A DNA stretch of 38,648 nt from Dehalococcoidia bacterium (GTDB lineage Bacteria; Chloroflexota; Dehalococcoidia; Lucifugimonadales; UBA2985), in the NCBI GenBank assembly GCA_015661155.1, contig JACVQK010000002.1, positions 1-38,648 of the forward strand. The letters are read 5' to 3'. Under the pieces are notes generated by a model, which was not told the origin of the DNA, searched no databases, and saw nothing but the letters and a program-made list of their open reading frames with translations. This document shows, piece after piece, positions 17,794-26,680 of the stretch; the first letter of the stretch is position 1; every line of letters starts with the position of its first letter. Made by a program: the position numbers and the translations under genes.

Positions 17794-20118
17794 CTAGATG
17801 AGAGACTCCATGGTGAGCGCCGGGTGCCCCACCTCCTCAAGGAAAGCCATAAGCTGCTCCACGGTGGTGGCATTTCGTCCGTCCGCGATCTTGTCTATCA
17901 GGCCGGGCTCGCCGATGCGCTGGCACGCCTCCCGAAGCTCGGACTCCATGCTCTCCTTCAGGTTGGCGGACATCCACACCACCCGCTTCAGACCACCCTC
18001 CTTGGGAATGAACTTCTTGCTCACCAGGTAATACTTGCCGTGGCCCATCATCCCTGGGCTCTGCTGGCCACCCCCGGCCACTCCCGCCAGGGTGGAGAAG
18101 GCCATTCCCGCCGGCGTCATGCCGGTGTCTTCCCGGGAGACCACCATGAACCCGTTGGCCTCTGGGATGAGCATCATGATGCACTCGAAGCAGCCGCAGG
18201 CGGTCATGGGGGCATCCATGACCGAGTAGAGGGTCAAGCGATTGAAAGTGGAGTTGGAGTGCTGATAAAGGAACTGGTTGGCGGACTCCCACTCCCCCTT
18301 CTCGGCGCTGATAAGCCCCTTCTTGGCAATGGGCTGGTTGGGCCCCGTGGGATTGAGCTCATAGGAGGCCTTGCAGTCCAGCCAGTTGTAGGCCCCGCAC
18401 AGCCCTACCCGCTCCGGGTTGATGATGCAGACGTGGCTGGGGGCGAAGGACTGGCACAGGGTGCAGCTGTAGAAGGTATCCACGGACTCGTCGGTCAAAT
18501 TAGCCGTCTTTATGTTGCGCTCGTTGTACACTCCGCGGGCCACCTCCCGGAGCTCCTCCACCTTCGCCTTGTTGGTGTATATCTTCACCTGAACCTTGTC
18601 CACAATGGCGGAGTAGTCGGCGTGGAGCTTGGCGTGGAGAATGCTGCCCAAGTGGCGCAGCCGGAAGCCGCGCTGGTAGCTCCCCTTGGCTATGCGCACC
18701 CAGGCGATATCCCGCTGCCCGATGTGCTGCACACCCTCGGCGCCGTTGATCATGTGATGTATCTGCCGCTCCAGCACCGACTCGAAGTCCTTCTGCATCT
18801 TGCGGCCCGCCACCTCCACCACTATGCCCAGGGGAACGTTGGCCCCCTCCTTGAAAGTGTCCAGGTCGGGCCCTTCCAGCTCCACACGGCCATCCTGCAC
18901 GTCCTCCGAGTCGGCCATCTTCAGGTACTCGAAGGTGATGCCTCCCTTGCCGCCGAACTCCGCCAGCATCGCGTCCCGGCGGATGATCTCCCCCTCGAAG
19001 GCGGACCCATAGGCCACGGGGATGTCCACCTGGGCCATGCGTATCTTGACCCCCCGGACCTCTATGCACCGCTCTACCAGCCGGTCGGCCCTCTCCAGGT
19101 CGTCCTTCCCCTCGATCTCGTCAAAGGGCATGCTGACCACGTGCTCGTAGGTGGTGATGCCCGTGGGCAGAATCTGAGGGATGAGGGTATCGGCTATGAC
19201 GGGGAAGCCGTAGGTTATGGCCCCCGCGGCGGTGGCGTACTTCAGGTCGTCCACCTCGCCCAGGGCCAGAACGAAGGCAAAGACCCGGTTCTTGTTGTAC
19301 AGAAGAATGTCCCGCGCCTGGCCCCCGGTCATGCCACCAAAGGTGAGAGCGGAGCGGGTGGCGAACCCCAGGGGGTAGATGGCAGAGACGGTGTCTGTGC
19401 CAAAGGGGACTGTGTAGGTATCGTACCCCAACTGCACCCCTTCTTCCAAGAGCTGATGGATGATGCTGCGTCCGTTGACGTTGCCGCAGAGGAAGATGAG
19501 GATGCCCCGCCGCTGAAGCTCCCGAACGATCCTCACAGCGACCTCGTTGGACTTGGCGCAGCCGACGATGGCGGCGAACCCGGGCATGCGCCCGTCCACC
19601 AGCTGGATTCCCCAGGTGCGAAGCTGGATGTCGTCGATGGGGCCGTTGAGAGTGTAGTGCCCGTTCGACTGGGCGGCCGCGGCTCGCCCCGCCCCTACCT
19701 CCTCATCGGGAGAGGTGAAAGCGCCGCTCACCTCCGAGGTTTGAACCTTTATGCCGTTCAGGGGCATCCGCTCGGGCTGCTCCCCCCGCACGAAGCGGAC
19801 CCCCATGATGATCTCCTCGGCGAAGAGGGTAGCCACTCCCGCATCCAGGGTCTCCCCCAGGTAGGGCAACCACAGCCGGTCCGCGGGCACCGGGGCCAGA
19901 AACGACCGGGCTTTCTCCATGATGGGCACCATATCGCCCAGGGTCTGGACCTTTGTGCCCGTATAGCCGTATATGGTGGGGAGAAAATAGGCGGTGTTGG
20001 TGAAGGCGACGGGAGTGTCAGGCCCAAGCTCCTTTATGGCCTGACTCAGCGTCTTCTCCGCCTCAAGAACGATGGCGTGGGATCCCCTGATAGCTGCGGT
20101 TGCGATGTATTTAGACAT
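17794..20118 (-). CDS. acsB: CO dehydrogenase/acetyl-CoA synthase, acetyl-CoA synthase subunit (full-length bacterial type)
   Basis: A-cluster residues CTLCQSFAPSHVCIINPERVGLCGAYNWLDC and ACGCFECI; 774 aa with N-terminal CODH-binding domain. Confidence 0.96.
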   Translation of the reverse strand: MSKYIATAAIRGSHAIVLEAEKTLSQAIKELGPDTPVAFTNTAYFLPTIYGYTGTKVQTLGDMVPIMEKARSFLAPVPADRLWLPYLGETLDAGVATLFAEEIIMGVRFVRGEQPERMPLNGIKVQTSEVSGAFTSPDEEVGAGRAAAAQSNGHYTLNGPIDDIQLRTWGIQLVDGRMPGFAAIVGCAKSNEVAVRIVRELQRRGILIFLCGNVNGRSIIHQLLEEGVQLGYDTYTVPFGTDTVSAIYPLGFATRSALTFGGMTGGQARDILLYNKNRVFAFVLALGEVDDLKYATAAGAITYGFPVIADTLIPQILPTGITTYEHVVSMPFDEIEGKDDLERADRLVERCIEVRGVKIRMAQVDIPVAYGSAFEGEIIRRDAMLAEFGGKGGITFEYLKMADSEDVQDGRVELEGPDLDTFKEGANVPLGIVVEVAGRKMQKDFESVLERQIHHMINGAEGVQHIGQRDIAWVRIAKGSYQRGFRLRHLGSILHAKLHADYSAIVDKVQVKIYTNKAKVEELREVARGVYNERNIKTANLTDESVDTFYSCTLCQSFAPSHVCIINPERVGLCGAYNWLDCKASYELNPTGPNQPIAKKGLISAEKGEWESANQFLYQHSNSTFNRLTLYSVMDAPMTACGCFECIMMLIPEANGFMVVSREDTGMTPAGMAFSTLAGVAGGGQQSPGMMGHGKYYLVSKKFIPKEGGLKRVVWMSANLKESMESELREACQRIGEPGLIDKIADGRNATTVEQLMAFLEEVGHPALTMESLI

Positions 20119-20196
20119 GGCTGAACCCCTTATCCAAAAGATATCTCTCTGATCCTATCGGCACAGACTCCAGCTCACCGGTGACTGAACCCCTGC

Positions 20197-22158
20197 TCAC
20201 GCTGTGATCCCGGCAAGGCGACGGTCGCCGCTCTGGCCGTACTGGTTGGGATCGTAGGTCACCAGCTTCAAGGCCCGGCGCTTGGCATCGATGTGGGCCA
20301 GGGACTTCTGGAGGATCTTATCTATGTCAGGCTCGAACTCCAGCTTGCCACCCACCAGCTCCTCCCATCCCTTGGTCATCAGCTCCACCACCTTCGGGCT
20401 ACCGGACACGGGGGAACCCACCCCGAAGAGGACATAGGCCCCGGAGGCCACGAAGTAGGTGGCGATGGTCAACGCCTTCTCGTTCATCCATTCGGGACAG
20501 ATGCCCACCGCCGGCAGGTCGCTGATGTCGTCCCCCAGACCCCCCTCTTCCACCATCTCCGTCAGCACCGTCAGGATGCGGGAGTTGTCCACACAGGAGC
20601 CCACATGGAGAACGGGGGGAATGCCCACCGCTTCACACACCTCTCTCAGCCCCTTTCCACACTGCTCCATCATCTCCGGCACCAGATACCCGTGCTTGCC
20701 CGCAGCTATGGCACCACACCCCGTGACCACCACCAGCACATCGTTCTTGATGTACTCCTGGATGAGGCGCATTATCCCCCGGTCCTGAGTGACCCGTGGG
20801 TTGTTGCAACCCACCACCCCGGCGGCGCCCCGTATGCGTCCCGACATGATGGCGTCGTTCAGGGGCCGGAAGGAGCCGCGATAGGTGCCGCCCTGCATGT
20901 AGCGGAGGTACTCATGGGAGAACCCCGCCACCAGGTCGCTGAACTGGCTGGGAATGTGGACGCTATCCGGGCGGTTGGGGTAGTTATCGATGGCAGTCCG
21001 GACGATGAGCCGGGCCACCTGATAAGCGTTGTGCGGCTCCATCTCGATGTGGGTGGCCCCTTCGATCTTGGCCTTGGGCGAGGTGGTGATGACCTTGGTG
21101 TGGAAATGGGCCGCTGCCCCCACCAGTGCCTCCATGGTGCACTGGACATCCACGACCATGGCCTCCACAGCGCCGGTGAGGATGGCCAGCTCCTGATGGA
21201 GCATGTTCCCCGCGGATGGCACGCCCTGACGCATCAGCACCTCGTTGGAGGTGCAGCATATCCCCGCCAGGTTGATCCCCTTGGCCCCCTTGGACATGGC
21301 GTACTGGATAAGCTCCGGCTCACGGATGGCCTCGGTTATCTGCTCAGAGAGGGTGGGATCGTGGCCATGGATCACCAGGTTGACCTGATCTGCCTTGAGG
21401 ACACCCAGGTTGGCCTGAGAGGTGCGGGGCTTGGGGGTGCCAAAGAGGATGTCGCTGATGTCCGTGGCCAGCATGGAGCCACCCCATCCATCGGTCATGG
21501 ACGCCCGCAGGGTATGGTGCAGGATGTGCTCGGGGTCCTGGTCCGTTCCCATGCCCGTTCGGTGCAGGGTCTCCACTATCTCCCGGTCTATGCCCCGGGG
21601 CACCAGGTTCAGGCGTCGCCACAGCTCCTGGCGGCGCTTCGGGGCCCGGGAGGCGTAGGTGATCTCCCCCGTCTGCTGTCCGAAGTTGGAGAGCGCCTTC
21701 TCGGCCACCTCCTGGGCCACCTCCGCCACCGGACGCCCCTTGTCCTCGATCCCCATGAGATGGGCTACCTTGCGAAGTTTCCCCTCGTCACGAATGCTAA
21801 AGCCTCGCGCCTCCCCCTTGGCCGCGGCCAGCAGCACGAAGGCCATGTCGCGACCGTGGTCCGAATGGGCCGATGCCCCCGCTGCCACCATGCGAGCGAA
21901 GTTCCTGGCCACGATAGTGGCAGCAGTGGCACCACAGACGCCGGTCACGTCCTCGATGCTCTGCCCCCGCTTGGGCACGAACCGGCACGGGCCCATGAAG
22001 CACATACGACAGCACAGGCCATCCACCCCTATGGGACAGGGTGCCATGGCCTTGGCCCGGCTGAAGGCGGTGGAGAAGCCCTCCGCCTCGGCCAGCTCAA
22101 GCATCTCTATGGCAGCGGGGTCAATACTCTGAGGGGCTTGCCTCTTGCGTTGCGTCAC
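20197..22158 (-). CDS. cooS: Anaerobic Ni-carbon monoxide dehydrogenase catalytic subunit
   Basis: GVDGLCCRMCFMGPCRF, VIHGHDPTLSE, GICCTSNE, VDVQC, VVGCNNPR, VTGCGAIAAGKHG, HVGSCVDNSR (C-cluster ligand set present); GTG start with AGGAG SD. Confidence 0.96.
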   Translation of the reverse strand: MTQRKRQAPQSIDPAAIEMLELAEAEGFSTAFSRAKAMAPCPIGVDGLCCRMCFMGPCRFVPKRGQSIEDVTGVCGATAATIVARNFARMVAAGASAHSDHGRDMAFVLLAAAKGEARGFSIRDEGKLRKVAHLMGIEDKGRPVAEVAQEVAEKALSNFGQQTGEITYASRAPKRRQELWRRLNLVPRGIDREIVETLHRTGMGTDQDPEHILHHTLRASMTDGWGGSMLATDISDILFGTPKPRTSQANLGVLKADQVNLVIHGHDPTLSEQITEAIREPELIQYAMSKGAKGINLAGICCTSNEVLMRQGVPSAGNMLHQELAILTGAVEAMVVDVQCTMEALVGAAAHFHTKVITTSPKAKIEGATHIEMEPHNAYQVARLIVRTAIDNYPNRPDSVHIPSQFSDLVAGFSHEYLRYMQGGTYRGSFRPLNDAIMSGRIRGAAGVVGCNNPRVTQDRGIMRLIQEYIKNDVLVVVTGCGAIAAGKHGYLVPEMMEQCGKGLREVCEAVGIPPVLHVGSCVDNSRILTVLTEMVEEGGLGDDISDLPAVGICPEWMNEKALTIATYFVASGAYVLFGVGSPVSGSPKVVELMTKGWEELVGGKLEFEPDIDKILQKSLAHIDAKRRALKLVTYDPNQYGQSGDRRLAGITA

Positions 22159-22510
22159 TCCTATCTCCTTTTCCAGGACCCTCGCCCTGATATCAAGCTA
22201 CTGTCCAGAGCCGATCGCGGCACAGAGCACGCGACCCATTTTGCCCACACTCTATTGACGCTCTCCCTGTGACAGACAAGTAAACGGGCTATCTAAAGCC
22301 ACCTTTCACCAGTCCCACGAGCGAGTACGCGGTCTGGCAGCCCGAGCCATGTAACCCACGCACACCACGAACGCTGCTTCCAGGCTATATTCCCAAGGGG
22401 CTTCCATCGCCCCGCCATTACTGATAACACATATAGGCTAACATCCCATCAACGAAAACGCAAGCCCTTGCCCTCGGCTGGTTCTATGCCACGAGACACC
22501 CCCAGCCTGC

Positions 22511-22552
22511 CATGGTGCGCCAGCGTATCGGACGCGACAATGGCGCACCGTG
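22511..22552. other. Structured inverted repeat with nested hairpin in the ~600-bp non-coding region upstream of cooS
   Basis: CATGGTGCGCCA(22511-22522)/TGGCGCACCGTG(22541-22552) with inner GCGT(22523-22526)/ACGC(22532-22535). Confidence 0.6.
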
Positions 22553-22758
22553 GGAGGACACCCCCTCCCAGACCCCCCCTCACCACAGCCGTGCTCGCTC
22601 TCCACCATTCCTCACGTCTAGGCAGGCCATGAGGGCACCCCGAGAGGTGTAACGGAAACGATACCCCGTCTCCCTATGTATCGTGGACATATCCGTCATC
22701 CAGGTCGCCTGAAGGAGGGGGTAGAGGTAGCTTCACGAGCCTCCTGCCCGTCGAAGAC

Positions 22759-23121
22759 CTAGATTACGTCCATAATATGGAAGCTCAGGTCTCCCAGGCC
22801 GGAGAGGTGAAACCCCATGCCTATCTTGTGAGGCCCTTTCTCCAGGGAGTGGCCCACCACGACGACGTTGATGGTCCTGTTCAGGGCCAGGGCAAAGGGC
22901 CTCTCCTCGGACACGGCACTGAAGGGGAAACGCTCCCCTCCGACAGTGAGAAACGACTCTTCCATGGGTATCTCCTCACCATCCACCGTAAGGGGCATCA
23001 GCCTCTTGGCATACCCGGAGCCCAGGGTATTCCGCATCTGAAACTGGAAGCCGTCAGCGCCATTGCTCAGGCTGCCTTTGACGTAAACACTCCGCAGAAG
23101 GAACTCCGGCACCGCTATCAT
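22759..23121 (-). CDS. Small conserved beta-rich protein (possibly DUF6379-like)
   Basis: PEFLLRSVYVKGSLSNGADGFQFQMRNTL...VDGEEIPMEE...KIGMGFHLSGLGDLSFHIMD; family assignment from memory only. Confidence 0.5.
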   Translation of the reverse strand: MIAVPEFLLRSVYVKGSLSNGADGFQFQMRNTLGSGYAKRLMPLTVDGEEIPMEESFLTVGGERFPFSAVSEERPFALALNRTINVVVVGHSLEKGPHKIGMGFHLSGLGDLSFHIMDVI

Positions 23122-23247
23122 GTGCTACCTCCTACCATTGGGGATAGACCAGGAGCCGGCGGTGAAGCTCTTGTGGTGGTCACAGGCCCGCTCCACGCTC
23201 CACCATCCCGGAGCGCCCGCTATGAGGGATATCATCTCATCCGCCCG

Positions 23248-23691
23248 TCACTCACCCAGAATCTGGACCATGACCTCTCTGGACCGCGGCATATCCAGCT
23301 CCACGAGAAAGATGCGTTGCCGCCGCCCGAACTGGAGATGGCCATTGATGATGGGGATGGTCTCGCTGGTTCCCAGCAAGAGGTGCTGACAGTGAGCATG
23401 GCCATTGGGACACTCGTCCTCGGTCATGTTCACCGTTCGGACGGAGAAGTCGTTGTGCTGGTAATAGCCGTTGCGGGACGCCACCCTCTCCAGAAAATCC
23501 TCCATATCTTTCAGAAGGAGGGGTTCGTTCTCGTTGATCTTGATGGCAGCGGTGGTGTGCTTGGAGTACACCACCGCGATCCCATTTAGCACCCGGGAGT
23601 CTCTGACAAAACCACCCACTCCCTCGGTGATGTCGATGAACTCCGGTGCCCTGGAGGTGTCCACCATCATGCAATAAGTGCGGGCCTTCAC
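23248..23691 (-). CDS. yjbQ: YjbQ family (UPF0047) protein
   Basis: FIDITEGVGGFV, GIAVVYSKHTTAAIKINENEP, GHAHCQHLLLGTSETIPIINGHLQFGRRQRIFLVELD; probable GTG start 23691, track start 23811 likely too early. Confidence 0.88.
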   Translation of the reverse strand: MKARTYCMMVDTSRAPEFIDITEGVGGFVRDSRVLNGIAVVYSKHTTAAIKINENEPLLLKDMEDFLERVASRNGYYQHNDFSVRTVNMTEDECPNGHAHCQHLLLGTSETIPIINGHLQFGRRQRIFLVELDMPRSREVMVQILGE

Positions 23692-23888
23692 TCCATCCCT
23701 CTCCGCCGTCAGGATTTGTTCAACCCCCTGCTTGCAGATAGTTACCCTAGCAGAACGAAGTAACTTTTTCAACATCCCCTCCGACCTGGGCCCGACAAGT
23801 TGGGACGTCATCGGACCTGACCCCCTTCCATTCGGCAGGCTCTGGCGAGGAGGGAGGAGAGCAGGGGGGTTCTTGGGGCAATTCCCAT

Positions 23889-23917
23889 TTGACTACCTGA
23901 TACCATTATGCTATATT
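23889..23917 (+). promoter_or_regulatory. Sigma70-type extended -10 promoter for infC-rpmI-rplT: TTGACT-N17-TATATT
   Basis: TTGACT 23889-23894, 17-nt spacer ending TGC, TATATT 23912-23917. Confidence 0.8.
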
Positions 23918-23968
23918 GCCCTCTGAGGTGTCTGAAAGCACGTCAACGGTCTAGACCGGGAGGAGCGC

Positions 23969-24526
23969 ATACCACCTAGAGAATACCGCATAAACCAGCA
24001 TATCAGGGTCCCGGAGGTCCTGGTCATAGACGAGGCGAGTAACCAGTTGGGTGCCATGCCCACCTCCGAAGCCCTGAGGCTCGCCCTGGATCGGGGGCTT
24101 GACCTGGTGGAGGTATCCCCCGCGGCAAAACCCCCGGTGTGCAGGTTGCTGGACTACGGCAAATTCCGTTACCTCCAGACCAAGAAGGAACGGGAGGCCC
24201 GCAAGGGCCAAAAGCTCACTTTCCTGAGAGAGGTCAGGTTTCGCCCCAATATCGGCGAGCACGATATGGAGGCCAAGAGCCGACAGGTGAGCAAGCTGCT
24301 GGAGGAGGGGGCCAAGGTTAAACTGACGGTTATGTTCAGAGGCAGGGAAATGGACCACCAGGACATAGGTAGAGACCTCCTGCGCCGAGTGGCTGAGACC
24401 TTCAAAGAGAAGGCCAAGCTGGAGAAGCCTCCTTCCATGGAGGGGCGCAGGCTGAGCATCATCATCACCCCTTCAGGCCAGCGCCCCAGAGCCGACAAGG
24501 AGCCCGAAGAGATCGCAAATGCCTAA
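23969..24526 (+). CDS. infC: Translation initiation factor IF-3, probable non-canonical AUA start
   Basis: Open frame IPPREYRINQHIRVPEVLVIDEASNQLGAMPTSEALRLALDRGLDLVEVSPAAKPPVCRLLDYGKFRY; no ATG/GTG/TTG between the upstream stop (23933) and the conserved N-terminus; GGGAGGAG SD 23958-23965. Confidence 0.9.
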   Translation: MPPREYRINQHIRVPEVLVIDEASNQLGAMPTSEALRLALDRGLDLVEVSPAAKPPVCRLLDYGKFRYLQTKKEREARKGQKLTFLREVRFRPNIGEHDMEAKSRQVSKLLEEGAKVKLTVMFRGREMDHQDIGRDLLRRVAETFKEKAKLEKPPSMEGRRLSIIITPSGQRPRADKEPEEIANA

Positions 24527-24716
24527 GCTGAAGACCCACAAAGGCGCCAAGAGCCGCTTCCACGTGACCGGCACCGGCAAGATACTGCGCATGAAGGGGC
24601 ACGCGAGCCACCTCCGTCGCAAGAAGCCCGCCCGGGTGCTCCGTCTGTATCACCGCAAGCTGGCGGTGAGCCCTTCCGACGTGGCTCGAATCAAGCGGCT
24701 CATGCCCTACATATAA
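24519..24716 (+). CDS. rpmI: Ribosomal protein bL35
   Basis: MPKLKTHKGAKSRFHVTGTGKILRMKGHASHLRRKK. Confidence 0.96.
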   Translation: MPKLKTHKGAKSRFHVTGTGKILRMKGHASHLRRKKPARVLRLYHRKLAVSPSDVARIKRLMPYI

Positions 24717-24744
24717 CCCTTTAACCCTTCTGGGAGTAACCACA

Positions 24745-25128
24745 GTGCCAAGAACCAAACACGGAGTACCCTCTAGAGCGCGTCACAATAAAGTGCTCCA
24801 CATGGCCAAGGGCCATCGGGGTGTGCGGCATACGCTGTACCGACGGGCCAAGGAGTCCCTGCTCCACGCCCTGAGCTATGCCTTCCGCCATCGCCGGGAG
24901 CGCAAAGGGGACATGAGGCGCCTGTGGATTGTCCGCATCAACGCCTCCGCACGTCAGCATGGGCTCTCCTACAGCCAGCTTGTCCACGGCCTTGACCTGG
25001 CGGGGGTGGAGGTGGACCGCAAGATACTGGCGGACCTGGCAGTGAGAGACCCCAACGCCTTTGCCCAGCTGGCAGCCACCGCGAAGGAGAGCCTCTCCCG
25101 CACTGCTGCCACTGCTGCCCCCCTGTAG
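24745..25128 (+). CDS. rplT: Ribosomal protein bL20
   Basis: MPRTKHGVPSRARHNKVLHMAKGHRGVRHTLYRRAKESLLHALSYAFRHRRERKGDMRRLWIVRINA; GTG start. Confidence 0.96.
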   Translation: MPRTKHGVPSRARHNKVLHMAKGHRGVRHTLYRRAKESLLHALSYAFRHRRERKGDMRRLWIVRINASARQHGLSYSQLVHGLDLAGVEVDRKILADLAVRDPNAFAQLAATAKESLSRTAATAAPL

Positions 25129-25153
25129 CAGGGCGAGCCCCTTCGGCTTCGCT

Positions 25154-25222
25154 CAGGGCAGGCCCTGCACCCACACTCAACGGTCGCTGCTCTGGTCTGA
25201 CCGTCCTTCATCTGAAGGACGG
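25154..25222. repeat. Dispersed hairpin repeat, copy 3, plus 10-bp-stem hairpin CCGTCCTTCATCTGAAGGACGG
   Basis: CAGGGCAGGCCCTGCACCCACACTCAA 25154-25180; GGTCTGACC then hairpin 25201-25222, same layout as 4864-4941. Confidence 0.7.
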
Positions 25223-25278
25223 CAAAGGGGCTTCGTCCCTGTGCGCACCCCTTTTTCAGCAATCTCATAGAGATAGAT

Positions 25279-26538
25279 GTGGGAATACTCAGGACACTCC
25301 TCCGCTCCGCCTTCGTCCTGCTCGTCTCCACCATACTGCTGTTCAGCAAAGACTCCCTGAGCTTGAGCCCGGTAGAGGAGCTGGCCAAGGCACACCTCTA
25401 CTCCCTGGTGCAATGGGAGATGGAGAACTTCCTGGACAAAGGGCTGTACCGAGCAAGGCTCCTCCTCACCGGCAACGACCTGGGAGCCCAGGCTAGAACA
25501 GACCTGGTGCTGGAGTACTTCCGCCTAGGGAATCAGGAAGGGGATTTGAAGGGGAGAATCGAAAGGGCCACATATTCATCCCCCACCGACGACAACTATT
25601 CCCTGGATGCCCTCAAAAAGGATCTGGCCCGCGTGGAGAAGGCACGGGGCAGCATGAGGAACAGGGTGGAGGAGGTGCTGGAGGGACAGATCGACGCCGT
25701 CATCGCTCGGGAAAAGCTCCCTCTGGGGGGGCCTTTAAGCTCCCTGGGAGTCCACCTTCCTCCCGTGGACTTCCGCTTCGACTCCTCCCCACGGGTGCTG
25801 GTGGTATCTCCCAGAGACCGCATCGAGATGGCCCAGGGGATTCTCCTCCGACCCGACATCACCCTGGAGGAGATGGAGGCCCTGGAGAGGCGGGTCATGG
25901 AGGAGGAGAACCTGTCCGCCCTGGTGGAAGGCACAGGGGAAGTGGCCACATACCCCAGCGTCATCTCCCCGGGCTTCTCTCTCAGAGACGCCCTGTCCGT
26001 AGCCGCGCACGAATGGCTGCACCACTACCTGTTCTTCCGCCCCCTGGGCCAGACCTACGGGAAGAACGGCGACATGACATCCCTCAACGAGACCCTGGCG
26101 GGCATCTTCGGCCAGGAGATAGGAGGCCTGGTGTACCGGAGGTTCTACGAGGCGCCCGTTGCCCTCAGAGTGTCCCGCAGGGAGGAAGGCTTCGACTTCC
26201 GCGCTGAGATGCACAAGACCCGCCTCCAGGTGGAGCAGCTCCTGAAGGAGGGGAGGGTGGAGGAGGCGGAGGAGTACATGGAGCAACAGAGACGGCTCTT
26301 CGCGGAGCAGGGCTACCTCATCCGCAAGCTGAACCAGGCCTACTTTGCCTTCCACGGCACCTATGGCGACGACCCCTCATCCATAAGCCCCATCTTCGAC
26401 CAGCTCAGCGCCCTCAGGGCCGCCAGCCCGTCCCTGGGGGAGTTCGTGCGGCAGGTGTCCTCGGTCTCCTCCTACACCGACTTCCTGGAGCTGCTGGATG
26501 GGGAAAGTGGTATGGGTGGAATTTTTCCTCCCCCTTGA
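25279..26538 (+). CDS. Membrane-anchored putative gluzincin-like zinc metalloprotease
   Basis: N-terminal hydrophobic segment; HEWLHHYLF (HEXXH, ~26008-26025) followed by NETLA (~26086-26100). Confidence 0.65.
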   Translation: MGILRTLLRSAFVLLVSTILLFSKDSLSLSPVEELAKAHLYSLVQWEMENFLDKGLYRARLLLTGNDLGAQARTDLVLEYFRLGNQEGDLKGRIERATYSSPTDDNYSLDALKKDLARVEKARGSMRNRVEEVLEGQIDAVIAREKLPLGGPLSSLGVHLPPVDFRFDSSPRVLVVSPRDRIEMAQGILLRPDITLEEMEALERRVMEEENLSALVEGTGEVATYPSVISPGFSLRDALSVAAHEWLHHYLFFRPLGQTYGKNGDMTSLNETLAGIFGQEIGGLVYRRFYEAPVALRVSRREEGFDFRAEMHKTRLQVEQLLKEGRVEEAEEYMEQQRRLFAEQGYLIRKLNQAYFAFHGTYGDDPSSISPIFDQLSALRAASPSLGEFVRQVSSVSSYTDFLELLDGESGMGGIFPPP

Positions 26539-26680
26539 GGGGGAGGATCAAGATGGGGGTGAAGCCTCAGGCCGTGGCCTTGCCCCCCATCCTAACCTTC
26601 CCCCCCTTGGGGGGAAGGGACAACGATTCACAGGCTCACCGTGAGCGGCTTTTCATACCACTCTTTTTCACAAGTAAGCA

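Noticed and set aside
17824-20124. 766-aa plus-strand ORF opposite acsB
   Set aside because: Shadow ORF: His/Gly/Leu/Val-rich translation with no recognisable motif; the minus strand encodes an unambiguous AcsB
20293-22272. 659-aa plus-strand ORF opposite cooS
   Set aside because: Shadow ORF of the high-GC cooS gene; no domain motifs
22159-22758. Cobalamin riboswitch or CooA-type site upstream of the corrinoid/CODH operon
   Set aside because: No B12-box-like GCCACTG was found on either strand and no TTGTCG-N6-CGACAA palindrome; only a single half-site-like TTGTCGC is present
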